In this document: positions 17,086 through 24,916 of the stretch, piece after piece
Layout of the letters: each line of letters begins with the position of its first letter
Numbering within the stretch: position 1 is the first letter of the stretch
Assembly: GCA_964531285.1 (NCBI GenBank)
Contig: CAZHDI010000025.1
Span: 1-39,532, forward strand
Length of the DNA stretch: 39,532 nt
From: CAZHDI01 sp964531285
Lineage (GTDB): Bacteria > Pseudomonadota > Alphaproteobacteria > JAJFIK01
Reading direction: 5' to 3'
Made by a program: the position numbers and the translations under genes
Notes under the pieces: model-generated
Databases searched by the model: none
What the model saw: the letters and a program-made list of their open reading frames with translations, nothing else
Told to the model about the DNA's origin: nothing

Positions 17086-17613
17086 CCAAGCATGACCCTT
17101 CGCCCCGCGCCCCAACGCCATTGGGTTCTAATCGCTGCACTGCAAAATTTCTACAGCAAAGTGTGCCCAAGTGGGTCAAACCATAACTCACGTGTAACCC
17201 TACGGTTTGGACACCACGATCATAGATCCTGCCATATGCCGCCCGAGGCTCCCACCCCGCGCGTATGTTACGCACGGACCCGCGCGATCTAGCTCAGGTT
17301 GCAGGGCCCCTGCACGTTAATCTGTATCAAGATTGTCGGCCTGTGACGGATACCGGGGGCCGTGAAACAGACCCGCCGCAGCAAGGGTGCATCCCTCAGG
17401 TTATACACGAAGCCGCGTGCGTATGACGCAGGGTCCGGCTTGGATTTACGTGCACTCGGCGATCGGTGCAAGCAGGGGGACTTGCCCGGCGCGGGCTGCC
17501 GTGGTTCTCCTTAGAGAATAGACAATACGAAATCCAGGCTCTTGGAACTGCGCCCGGGGCCGCCGCGCAGCTTATGAGAACCAGGAAACAACAGACCATC
17601 GAGGAGGATGTCC
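17086..17613. other. Divergent intergenic region between exopolysaccharide block and thiolase
   Basis: About 530 bases with no credible gene, lying between divergent transcription units, so it should hold both promoters. It contains CACGTG at 17189-17194 and an inverted repeat CAAACC (17177-17182) / GGTTTG (17204-17209) around it. Near the other end GAGGAGG at 17601-17607 is the ribosome site of the thiolase gene. I see no tRNA, sRNA or riboswitch that I can name. Confidence 0.5.
17150..17179 (-). promoter_or_regulatory. Candidate promoter of the minus-strand exopolysaccharide block
   Basis: On the minus strand TTGACC (17174-17179) is followed after 18 bases by TGTAGA, a fair -35 and a poor -10. 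The -35 overlaps the left arm of the CAAACC/GGTTTG inverted repeat, which would suit a regulator blocking or helping this promoter. This is pattern matching only. Confidence 0.25.
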
Positions 17614-18849
17614 GTGCCCGACGCATTGATCATCGACGCCTGCCGCACACCGCGCGGCATCGGCAAGCCCGGCAAGGGAGCCTTGTCGCATCTTCACCCG
17701 CAATATCTGGGCGCCACGGTTCTCAAGGCCCTTGCCGAGCGGAATGGGCTCAACACGGACGATGTCGACGATATCGTCTGGGGCACCTCGACCCAGGTGA
17801 ACAAGCAGGGCGCCGATCTGGGGCGGATGTCGGCGCTGCTTGCCGGCTATTCCGTGAAGGCCAGCGGCATGACCCTCGACCGCTTTTGCGGATCAGGCAT
17901 CACGACGGTCAACATCGCGGCCGCTTCGGTCATGACCGGCATGGAAGATCTGGTCATCGCCGGCGGCACGGAGATGATGTCGTATACGAGTTCCCTGCCC
18001 TCGGACGGCCCGCCGCTGCTCGACCGCGACAGCCCGCTGCTGCGGGCTTTGCATCCCCAGTCACATCAGGGCGTATGCGCCGATGCCATCGCCTCGCGGG
18101 AGGGGATCACCCGCGCGGACGTGGACGCGCTGGCGCTGGAAAGCCAGAAGCGGGCGGCACACGCCATGGCCGAAGGGCGCTTCGATAAGAGCATCATCCC
18201 GGTCTACAACGAAGACAGCACGCTTGCTCTGGGTCAGGATGAATTCCCCCGCCCGAATACGACACTCGAGGGTCTTTCGCAGCTCAAGCCGTCCTTCGAG
18301 GCGATGGCGGATTTCCCGCTCAATGACGAGGGGACGACCTACCGTAAACTGATCAATGCGCGCTATCCGGATCTGGACATCAAGCATATCCATCATGCCG
18401 GCAACTCCTCCGGCGTTGTGGACGGTTCGGCGGCCTTGTTGCTGGCCTCGCCCGACTACGCCCGCAAGGCCGGTCTGAAGCCCCGGGCGCGGGTCATCGC
18501 CATGGCGAATATGGGCGACTGCCCGACGCTGATGCTCAATGCGCCGGTGCCGGCGGCCAAGAAGGTCCTGGAAAAGGCGGGCCTGACCAAGGCCGATATC
18601 GATCTGTGGGAGATCAACGAGGCATTCGCCGTCGTGGCCGAAAAATTCATGCGCGATCTCGCGCTCGACCGGTCTCGCGTGAATGTGAACGGCGGGGCCA
18701 TGGCCCTCGGCCATCCGATCGGCGCGACCGGATCGATCCTGATCGGCACGGCGCTGGACGAGTTGGAACGCCAGGGTCTGCGCCGCGCGCTGATCACCAT
18801 GTGTGCCGCGGGCGGCATGGCCCCGGCCGTCATCATCGAACGGGTCTAA
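17614..18849 (+). CDS. Acetyl-CoA C-acyltransferase (thiolase)
   Basis: A 411-residue thiolase. The acylated cysteine is Cys92 in LDRFCGSGIT, the catalytic His is His367 in GGAMALGHPIGATG and the second Cys is Cys397 in MCAAGG; NEAFA is also present. It cleaves 3-ketoacyl-CoA with CoA, or condenses two acetyl-CoA. The start is decided by the ribosome site: GAGGAGG at 17601-17607 touches ATG 17608 with no spacing, so initiation should use GTG 17614, 6 bases on, giving MPDALIIDACRTPRG. As first gene of a run with crotonase-fold and acyl-CoA dehydrogenase genes, a catabolic role is more likely than a biosynthetic one. Confidence 0.9.
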   Translation: MPDALIIDACRTPRGIGKPGKGALSHLHPQYLGATVLKALAERNGLNTDDVDDIVWGTSTQVNKQGADLGRMSALLAGYSVKASGMTLDRFCGSGITTVNIAAASVMTGMEDLVIAGGTEMMSYTSSLPSDGPPLLDRDSPLLRALHPQSHQGVCADAIASREGITRADVDALALESQKRAAHAMAEGRFDKSIIPVYNEDSTLALGQDEFPRPNTTLEGLSQLKPSFEAMADFPLNDEGTTYRKLINARYPDLDIKHIHHAGNSSGVVDGSAALLLASPDYARKAGLKPRARVIAMANMGDCPTLMLNAPVPAAKKVLEKAGLTKADIDLWEINEAFAVVAEKFMRDLALDRSRVNVNGGAMALGHPIGATGSILIGTALDELERQGLRRALITMCAAGGMAPAVIIERV

Positions 18850-18862
18850 CCGCACTTCGAAT

Positions 18863-18897
18863 GGCGGGCGCGTCTCGTATCGGACGACGCGTCCGCC
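18863..18897 (+). terminator. Hairpin after thiolase gene
   Basis: GGCGGGCGCGTC (18863-18874) pairs with GACGCGTCCGCC (18886-18897) at 11 of 12 positions around an 11-base loop, starting 13 bases after the thiolase stop. There is no T-tract, so it is better seen as a partial terminator or an mRNA-stabilising hairpin between the thiolase and transporter genes. Confidence 0.4.
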
Positions 18898-18941
18898 GGA
18901 TCTGCTTGGCAGAAGAGGGACGGGTAGCGTTTCATGGTGCC

Positions 18942-20300
18942 ATGACACATGCGCCCGGATCCCTCCCTCGCAGCCGCGTGCTCGCCTTTGGCGGCATCGG
19001 CATCCCCCTTGCCGCGATCGGCCTGCCCTTCGCCGTCTACCTGCCCCGCTTTTATGCCGGGGATATGGGCGTCGGACTGGAACTGACCGGCACTATTTTC
19101 ATGCTTTTGCGATTTTGGGATATCGCGACCGATCCCTTGATGGGCTATCTCGTGGACCGCTGGCCCTCACGCTGGGGCCGGGTCAAACACTGGCTGGCGC
19201 TCAGTGTTCCAACCATCGGCATTTCCGCCTTCTTTCTCTACATGCCCGGCGACCCGCCGGTGAGCCCGCTCTATCTCATTGGCTGGCTGCTGGTATTCTA
19301 TGTCGGGCTGACCATGCTCCAGACGCCGCATCAGGCCTGGGCGCCCGCTCTGGCACGGACCTATGACGAACGGTCGCGCCTGTTTCAGTGGCGCGAAATC
19401 ATGCTGATCGCCGCCCTTCTGCTGACCCTCGCCCTGCCCGATGTTCTTGCCGGGACCATCGGCCTCGACCGGGGCGGTCAGATCATGGTCATGGGTCTGG
19501 TGCTGATCGTCAGCCTGCCGCTCACGGTGGGCGCCGCCCTCTGGTTCATTCCCGACGCCCGCCCCGAAGCCGGTGCTCCCCAGGCCGATTTCAGCCCCAA
19601 GGCGGTGCGCGAGGCGCTCCACAATGGCGCGCTCTGGCGGGTCCTGCTGATCGAAGTGTGCGTCGGGGTCGCCATCGCCGGCACCGCCGCGACCTATTTG
19701 TTTGCGGCGGAATGGGGCTTCGGCGTGGTCGAGGGCGCGGGCAGCGTGCTGATGCTGTTCTTCATCGCCGGGTTCTGCGCCATTCCGTTCTGGATGTGGC
19801 TGTCGCGGAAGACAGAGAAGCACCTGACCTTGCGCATCCTCACCCTTCTCGCCGGCATCACGTTTCTCGGTTATCTGCCGCTGTCGATGTTCGGCGGCTA
19901 TGAATTGCTGATCCTCGGGTCGGTCCTGGCGGGCGTGACCTTCGGAACCCCGAACATCCTGGTGCGCTCGATGATGGCGGATCTGGTGGAACGCGAACTG
20001 GTGCGCTCCGGTGAGGACCGGTCGGGCCTCTACTATTCCTTGATGACCAGCGCCTATAAGACCGGCGCCAGCTTCGCGGTCGGCATCCCCTTTATTCTGC
20101 TGGGTCAGGTGGTCGGCTTCGATCCGGTCGGCGACAACAGTCCCGAAGTGGTCCAAGGCCTGATGCTGGTCTTTGTCGGCGTGCCGACCATCGCCTTTCT
20201 GACCGCCGCGGCCCTGACCTGGGGCTATCCCCTGAACCGGGCCGCGCAATCCCAATTCGGAGCCACCCTGCGGGAACGGGCCGGCGATACCGACGCCTGA
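18942..20300 (+). CDS. MFS transporter of the GPH cation-symporter type (MelB-like)
   Basis: A 452-residue inner-membrane protein with about 12 hydrophobic helices. The segment RFWDIATDPLMGYLVDRWPSRWGRVKHW is the mark of the glycoside-pentoside-hexuronide symporter branch, in which the Asp residues bind the coupling cation. The usual substrates are sugars, but distant members in acyl-CoA gene clusters carry other solutes, so the substrate is open. ATG 18942 is the only sensible start for the hydrophobic protein, yet no good ribosome site precedes it (AGAGGGA lies about 20 bases upstream). The frame stays open further upstream through the end of the thiolase gene, which I regard as chance. Confidence 0.85.
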   Translation: MTHAPGSLPRSRVLAFGGIGIPLAAIGLPFAVYLPRFYAGDMGVGLELTGTIFMLLRFWDIATDPLMGYLVDRWPSRWGRVKHWLALSVPTIGISAFFLYMPGDPPVSPLYLIGWLLVFYVGLTMLQTPHQAWAPALARTYDERSRLFQWREIMLIAALLLTLALPDVLAGTIGLDRGGQIMVMGLVLIVSLPLTVGAALWFIPDARPEAGAPQADFSPKAVREALHNGALWRVLLIEVCVGVAIAGTAATYLFAAEWGFGVVEGAGSVLMLFFIAGFCAIPFWMWLSRKTEKHLTLRILTLLAGITFLGYLPLSMFGGYELLILGSVLAGVTFGTPNILVRSMMADLVERELVRSGEDRSGLYYSLMTSAYKTGASFAVGIPFILLGQVVGFDPVGDNSPEVVQGLMLVFVGVPTIAFLTAAALTWGYPLNRAAQSQFGATLRERAGDTDA

Positions 20301-20418
20301 CGGCCGGCTTGGACCCGGCAATTCATCTGTCTGCTCAGGCGCGTCCTGTGCTATGCTTTCACACCATAAAGGCGTAGTGCCTAGGATCAGCAACCGCACG
20401 CACCCTCGGGAGACTGTG

Positions 20419-21189
20419 ATGGCAGACCAGACCGCGAGCCGCGCCTACCGCGTTCAAAGCATGAGCGTCAACGACGTGTTCGATGCGGTGGCAAAGGGCT
20501 GGGAGGACTTCAAGGCCAAGCCGAGCCATTATTTCTTCGTTGCGACCATGCTGCCCATCATTGGCGTCTTCGCCTGGATCCTGGTGATCCAGCAACGGTC
20601 CTGGCCGCTTATTTTCCCGCTGCTCGCCGGGCTTTCGCTGATCGGGCCGTCGGCGGCCCTGGTCTTTTATGCGCTGAGCCGGCAGCGCGAGGCCGGGCAG
20701 ACGCCGTCCTGGGTGCGCGCATTCTCCCAGATCCCGACCGACTCGATCATCTCAATACTCACCCTCACGGGCGTGCTGGTGGTGATTTTCGGGATCTGGA
20801 TCCACGCCGCGCAGACGATTTACGACAGCACGCTGGGTCCGGACATCGAGCCGTCGCTGTTGGTGTTCCTCGGGCAGGTCTTCACCACGCCCGAGGGGCT
20901 GGAACTGCTGGTCAAAGGCAATTTGGCCGGATTTGCCCTGGCGCTCATCGTGCTCATGGTCTCGGCCGTGTCCTTTCCCATGGTGCTGGACCGGCGGGCC
21001 GGTCCGATGGCCGCAATGATCGCCTCCATCCGGGTCTTTTTTCGCAATCCGGTGACTATGCTGGTCTGGGGCGCGGTCATCGGCATCAGCCTCGCCGCGG
21101 GAACCGCGCTAGCGCTTGTCGGCCTCGCCGTTGTGCTGCCGGTGCTGGGCCATGCAAGCTGGCACATTTATCGGAAGACCATCGCCTGA
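20419..21189 (+). CDS. DUF2189 family integral membrane protein
   Basis: This 256-residue protein has a short cytoplasmic N-terminus with VNDVFDAVAKGWEDFKAKPSHYFF, followed by about six membrane helices, including a pair at LPIIGVFAWILVI and PLIFPLLAGLSLIGPSAALVFYAL. That layout fits the DUF2189 family, whose function is not known. ATG 20419 follows GGGAGA by 5 bases. It starts 118 bases after the transporter and ends 16 bases before the DUF2237 gene, so it is probably co-transcribed with the latter. Confidence 0.8.
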   Translation: MADQTASRAYRVQSMSVNDVFDAVAKGWEDFKAKPSHYFFVATMLPIIGVFAWILVIQQRSWPLIFPLLAGLSLIGPSAALVFYALSRQREAGQTPSWVRAFSQIPTDSIISILTLTGVLVVIFGIWIHAAQTIYDSTLGPDIEPSLLVFLGQVFTTPEGLELLVKGNLAGFALALIVLMVSAVSFPMVLDRRAGPMAAMIASIRVFFRNPVTMLVWGAVIGISLAAGTALALVGLAVVLPVLGHASWHIYRKTIA

Positions 21190-21205
21190 GGACGGGAGGC
21201 GGCCC

Positions 21206-21601
21206 ATGGCCAAATCAGCCAATGACAACCCCGCGGGTGCAAAGAACATTCTCGGCGGCCCGCTCGTGACCTGCGGCATGGATCCGGTCACCGGCTTCCT
21301 GCGCGATGGCTGCTGTACGCCCCATCCGGGCGATCTGGGCAATCATTCCGTGTGCGCCATCGTAACGGACGAGTTTCTGGCCTTCAGTCAGCGTCAGGGG
21401 AACGACCTGACGACGCCGCGCCCGGAATACGGGTTTCAGGGCCTCAAGGACGGCGACCGCTGGTGCGTGTGTGCCGGGCGCTGGCTGGAAGCCCATACGG
21501 CAGGCAAGGCCCCGCCCATCGTCGCCGAAGCCACGAGCACCATGGCGCTGGAAGTGGTTCCCGAAGACCTGCTGCTGATGCATGCTATCGGACGCAATTG
21601 A
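21206..21601 (+). CDS. DUF2237 family protein
   Basis: A 131-residue soluble protein that matches DUF2237: NILGGPLVTCGMDPVTGFLRDGCC, then GDLGNHSVCAIVTDEFLAFS, and DGDRWCVCAGRWLEA. The conserved Cys residues (TCG, GCC and WCVCA) suggest metal or redox chemistry, but no function is established. ATG 21206 follows GGGAGG by about 6 bases. It sits 16 bases after the DUF2189 gene and 66 bases before the MDR reductase. Confidence 0.85.
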   Translation: MAKSANDNPAGAKNILGGPLVTCGMDPVTGFLRDGCCTPHPGDLGNHSVCAIVTDEFLAFSQRQGNDLTTPRPEYGFQGLKDGDRWCVCAGRWLEAHTAGKAPPIVAEATSTMALEVVPEDLLLMHAIGRN

Positions 21602-21667
21602 AACGCCCGGCGCGCCACTGAGCCAAGGACCGGGCGCCATTCCCAACCGGGAGGACATCGTCCGGCC

Positions 21668-22687
21668 ATGACCACCGCCCAGCGCTTCGTTCTCGCCGCC
21701 CGTCCGCGCGGCGTGCCCACACCATCGGACTTCCGCCTGGAGACCATCGCCCTGCCCGATCCCGGGCCCGATGAGGTCCTGATCCGCAATCTGCTGATTT
21801 CGGTCGATCCGGGCATGCGTGCGCGCCTGAACGAGACCCGATCCTATGCCGATCCCATCGCACTCGGCGGGACCATCGAAGGCGCGACCGTCGGCGAAGT
21901 TCTGGCATCGAACAATGAGCGGTTGGGCGTAGGCGATCTGGTGGTCACGGGTCTCGGCTGGCAGGACCATGCGGTGTGCCATGGCCGCTTGGCCCGCAAG
22001 GTCCCGCCGATCGGCCTGCCGCCGTCGGCCGCCATCGGCGTGTTGGGCATTCCGGGCATGACCGCCTATTTCGGTCTTTACGATGTCGGCGGATTAACGA
22101 CCGGCCAGACGGTTGTGATTACATCGGCGGCCGGCGCCGTCGGCTCCGCCGCGGGGCAAATTGCCCGGATCGAAGGCGCCCGAGCCATCGGCCTTGCGGG
22201 CGGACCTGATAAATGCCGATGGCTGACGGATGAGTTGGGGTTCGATGCCGCCATCGATTACAAGGCCGAACCGGACCTGCGCGGCGCGATCCGGCATCTC
22301 GCGCCGGACGGCATCGACATCTATTTCGACAATGTCGGCAATGCGATGGTCGATCTGATGGTCCCGATGATGAACACACGGGGCCGGATCGTCATCTCAG
22401 GGCAAGTCGCTGATTACAACCTGCCGCCGGAGGAGCGCCCCGGCATTCGGCATACGGCGGAATTCATTACCGAACGGCTGCGCATGGAAGGCCTCGTCGT
22501 CTTCGATTATGCCAAGCAATTTCCGCAGGCCATGCAACGGATGGCCACCTGGATCCATGAGGGCAAGCTGCGCTACCGCGAAGAGATCATCGACGGGTTC
22601 GATGCGCTTCCCGAGGCGTTCTGCGGCCTGTTCCGGGGCGAGAATTTTGGCCGCCGCCTGGTGCGGGCCGCTCCCGATCCGGCCTGA
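21668..22687 (+). CDS. Zinc-free MDR family NADP-dependent oxidoreductase
   Basis: A 339-residue medium-chain reductase. The N-terminal GroES-like part includes LISVDPGMRARL, lacking the Cys/His zinc ligands of alcohol dehydrogenases. The Rossmann part has TVVITSAAGAVGSAAGQIA (AxxGxxG) and YFDNVGNAMVDLMVP; HEGKLRYREEIIDGFDALPEAF is typical of the leukotriene B4 12-hydroxydehydrogenase / CurA group, which reduces alpha,beta-unsaturated ketones and aldehydes with NADPH. In this run of acyl-CoA genes it may reduce an enone intermediate. GGGAGGA lies about 13 bases before ATG 21668, somewhat far. Confidence 0.88.
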   Translation: MTTAQRFVLAARPRGVPTPSDFRLETIALPDPGPDEVLIRNLLISVDPGMRARLNETRSYADPIALGGTIEGATVGEVLASNNERLGVGDLVVTGLGWQDHAVCHGRLARKVPPIGLPPSAAIGVLGIPGMTAYFGLYDVGGLTTGQTVVITSAAGAVGSAAGQIARIEGARAIGLAGGPDKCRWLTDELGFDAAIDYKAEPDLRGAIRHLAPDGIDIYFDNVGNAMVDLMVPMMNTRGRIVISGQVADYNLPPEERPGIRHTAEFITERLRMEGLVVFDYAKQFPQAMQRMATWIHEGKLRYREEIIDGFDALPEAFCGLFRGENFGRRLVRAAPDPA

Positions 22688-22719
22688 TCCGCCATTCCTC
22701 CCCATAAGGACAGTCATCC

Positions 22720-23514
22720 ATGGCATTCGACCGCTATTCCACTCTGACCTTTTCCCGCGATGGCCGCGTTCTGACCGTGACCATCGACAGCCCGGGCCCG
22801 ATGAACGCCGTCAATCAGGCGCTCCATGACGATCTGGCGCGGGTGTTTCTGGACTGCCAGGACGATCCCGACAGCGACATCATCGTGCTCACCGGCGCAG
22901 GGTCGGTCTTCACCGCCGGGGGCGATGCCCATTGGATGGTGGACATGCTGACCGAGCCGGAACGCTTCCGGGGCATCGCGCCGCACGCCAAGCGCATCGT
23001 CACATCGCTCCTGGATCTGGAAAAGCCGATCATCTGCCGGCTGAACGGTGCTGCGGCGGGCCTTGGCGCCACCATCGCTTTGATGTGCGACATCGTGGTC
23101 GCGGACGAGACGGCCCTGATCGGCGATCCTCATGTCAAAATGGGGTTTGTCGCAGGCGACGGCGGAGCCGTAATCTGGCCGCAGCTGATTGGCTATGCGC
23201 GCGCCAAGGAACTCTTGATGACCGGCGACATGATCCCGGCCAAGGACGCCCTTGCCATGGGCCTGATCAATTATGCTGTGCCTGCGGAGGATCTCGATGC
23301 CAAGGTCGCGGAGATGGTCGCGAAGGTGCAAGGTAACCCCCGCTGGGCGGTGCGCTGGACCAAGACGGTTGCCAATATGCCGCTCAGAGAGCTTGCGCAC
23401 CGGCTGATGGATGCGTCGGTCGCCTATGAAATGATGAGCAACGTGACCCGGGATCATCGCGAAGCGGTCGCCGCGTTCATCGATAAACGCAAGCCGGACT
23501 TCACCGGCGAGTAA
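22720..23514 (+). CDS. Enoyl-CoA hydratase/isomerase (crotonase) superfamily protein
   Basis: This 264-residue protein has the crotonase fold: GAGSVFTAGGDA forms part of the oxyanion hole, and NGAAAGLGATIALMCDIVVA matches the central helix. Compared from memory with rat mitochondrial enoyl-CoA hydratase, the two catalytic glutamates (144 and 164) fall at Thr118 and His138 here, 20 residues apart as expected, so both are lost. Asp147 in VAGDGG is the nearest acid. It is therefore unlikely to be a standard hydratase and may be an isomerase, hydrolase or other crotonase-type enzyme. It starts 32 bases after the MDR reductase and ends 21 bases before the acyl-CoA dehydrogenase. Confidence 0.87.
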   Translation: MAFDRYSTLTFSRDGRVLTVTIDSPGPMNAVNQALHDDLARVFLDCQDDPDSDIIVLTGAGSVFTAGGDAHWMVDMLTEPERFRGIAPHAKRIVTSLLDLEKPIICRLNGAAAGLGATIALMCDIVVADETALIGDPHVKMGFVAGDGGAVIWPQLIGYARAKELLMTGDMIPAKDALAMGLINYAVPAEDLDAKVAEMVAKVQGNPRWAVRWTKTVANMPLRELAHRLMDASVAYEMMSNVTRDHREAVAAFIDKRKPDFTGE

Positions 23515-23535
23515 ACCAAGGACGCCGCACCGCCC

Positions 23536-24705
23536 ATGTATTTCACCGACGAGCCAGAGCATATCACCCTGCTGCGGGCGAGTATGCGCCGCTTTATCGA
23601 GCAGGAGATGCCGCCCGAGTCCGTAAGGGCGTGGGACAAGGCCGCGCAGACACCGCCATCGCTGTTCCAAAAGCTTGCGCAAACCGGCGTATGCGGATTG
23701 ACCATCGACGAAGCCTATGGCGGGGCCGGACGCGATATCGTCGCGGCCATCTCGGTGATCGACGAACTGGCTCAGGCGGGACCGACCGCCGCAGGCTATT
23801 TCATTCATTGCGCATTTTACGGCGGGCTCAACATTTCCGAGAACGGCAGCGAAGAACAGAAAAAGCTGTTCCTGCCGAAAATCGCGCGCGGCGAGCTTCT
23901 TTTCGCTTACGGCCTGTCGGAACCCGATGTCGGGGGCGACCTCGCCTCGGTCGGCACCAAGGCCCGTCTGTCGGCGGACGGTGAGACCGTCACGGTGAGC
24001 GGCACCAAGCGCTGGTGCACCGGCGCGCGCTTTGCGGATTATATCATCTGCCTGGTGCGTTCGGACGAAGAGGCGCCGCGCTACCGCAATCTGTCTTTCG
24101 TCCTGGTACCGACATCCCGGCCAGGCATCTCGATTACCGACATCGATCATGCCGGCCTGCGCTATGCAGCGACCACGGACGTTCACTTCGACGCTGTCGA
24201 GGTGCCCGTGGATTATGTGCTGGGCGGCCGCGAGGGGTGGAACCGGGGATGGCCCATGCTTGCGGGTCCGGCACTCGATGTGGAAAAGCTGGAGATCACC
24301 GCCGTCGCGCTCGGCGTGGCCACGGCCGCCGTGGAGGACAGTTGGGCCTATGCGCAGGAGCGCACGCAGTTCGGCAAACCGATCTGTGCCCATCAATCCG
24401 TGCGCCACGCGCTGGTCGAGGCGCGCACCAAGCTGCAGGCCTGCCGCCACATGCTCTATCACGCCGCCTGGCTGGCCCATGAGGGGCGACCCTGTAGTGT
24501 CGAAACCTCCATGGCCAAACTGTTCGTGGCCGACACGGCCGTTGACATCGTGCTGACCTGCCAGCGGATCATGGGAGCCTATGGCTGCGCCGAGGGTTTC
24601 GACATGGAGCGCCATGTGCGCGACATCACCTGCATGCCGATCGTGGGCGGATCGTCCAATATGCAAAAAAACAATATCGCCGCGCGGATGCGTTTGCCGG
24701 AATAG
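23536..24705 (+). CDS. Acyl-CoA dehydrogenase family protein
   Basis: A 389-residue FAD enzyme of the acyl-CoA dehydrogenase fold. It shows YGLSEPDVGGD and KRWCTGARFADYIICLVR in the middle beta domain, ERTQFGKPICAHQSVRH, and near the C-terminus RIMGAYGCAEGFDMERHVRD and GGSSNMQKNNIAARM. The position of the Glu catalytic base of medium-chain enzymes (EGTxxIQ) is Gly here. Glu250 in LDVEKLEI aligns by eye with the helix-G base of isovaleryl-CoA dehydrogenase, which hints at a branched or long-chain-type substrate. It starts 21 bases after the crotonase-fold gene. Confidence 0.9.
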   Translation: MYFTDEPEHITLLRASMRRFIEQEMPPESVRAWDKAAQTPPSLFQKLAQTGVCGLTIDEAYGGAGRDIVAAISVIDELAQAGPTAAGYFIHCAFYGGLNISENGSEEQKKLFLPKIARGELLFAYGLSEPDVGGDLASVGTKARLSADGETVTVSGTKRWCTGARFADYIICLVRSDEEAPRYRNLSFVLVPTSRPGISITDIDHAGLRYAATTDVHFDAVEVPVDYVLGGREGWNRGWPMLAGPALDVEKLEITAVALGVATAAVEDSWAYAQERTQFGKPICAHQSVRHALVEARTKLQACRHMLYHAAWLAHEGRPCSVETSMAKLFVADTAVDIVLTCQRIMGAYGCAEGFDMERHVRDITCMPIVGGSSNMQKNNIAARMRLPE

Positions 24706-24709
24706 ACCC

Positions 24710-24916
24710 ATGACGGATGATCCTGCTACGGATCGCAATCTGAGCCATGTGACCACACGCGAACTTGTGGCCTATCGTGCCGTGGCGAAACGCCGCCGGG
24801 TGCGGAACCGCACCGATGCGGACGCGCTTATCGCGGCCATCGACGCGGAACTGGACCGACGCCGGGCGCTGTGGTTCGCGCACCGCACACCGCCTCACAC
24901 CGGCTCGGTCTCCTGA
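24710..24916 (+). CDS. Small hypothetical protein (68 aa)
   Basis: I do not recognise it. The frame shows GC-rich third positions like its neighbours and starts 4 bases after the acyl-CoA dehydrogenase stop. The protein is rich in Arg, Asp and Ala (AKRRRVRNRTDADALIAAI, AELDRRRALW) and is probably helical. No good ribosome site precedes ATG 24710, so coupled translation is likely if it is made at all. Its last 22 bases overlap the end of the convergent oxidoreductase gene. Confidence 0.55.
   Translation: MTDDPATDRNLSHVTTRELVAYRAVAKRRRVRNRTDADALIAAIDAELDRRRALWFAHRTPPHTGSVS

Noticed and set aside
18606..18941. N-terminal extension of the transporter frame into the thiolase gene
   Set aside because: It overlaps the end of a clear thiolase in another frame and encodes Arg/Gly-rich sequence before the first membrane helix.
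20329..20357. Promoter before the DUF2189 gene (TATGCT with CTGTCT upstream)
   Set aside because: The -35 is too poor to report as a feature.
22714..24756. 680-codon open frame on the minus strand opposite the crotonase-fold and acyl-CoA dehydrogenase genes
   Set aside because: Both plus-strand proteins are clear family members here. The antisense frame is a by-product of GC-rich codon use, and its product has no recognisable domain.
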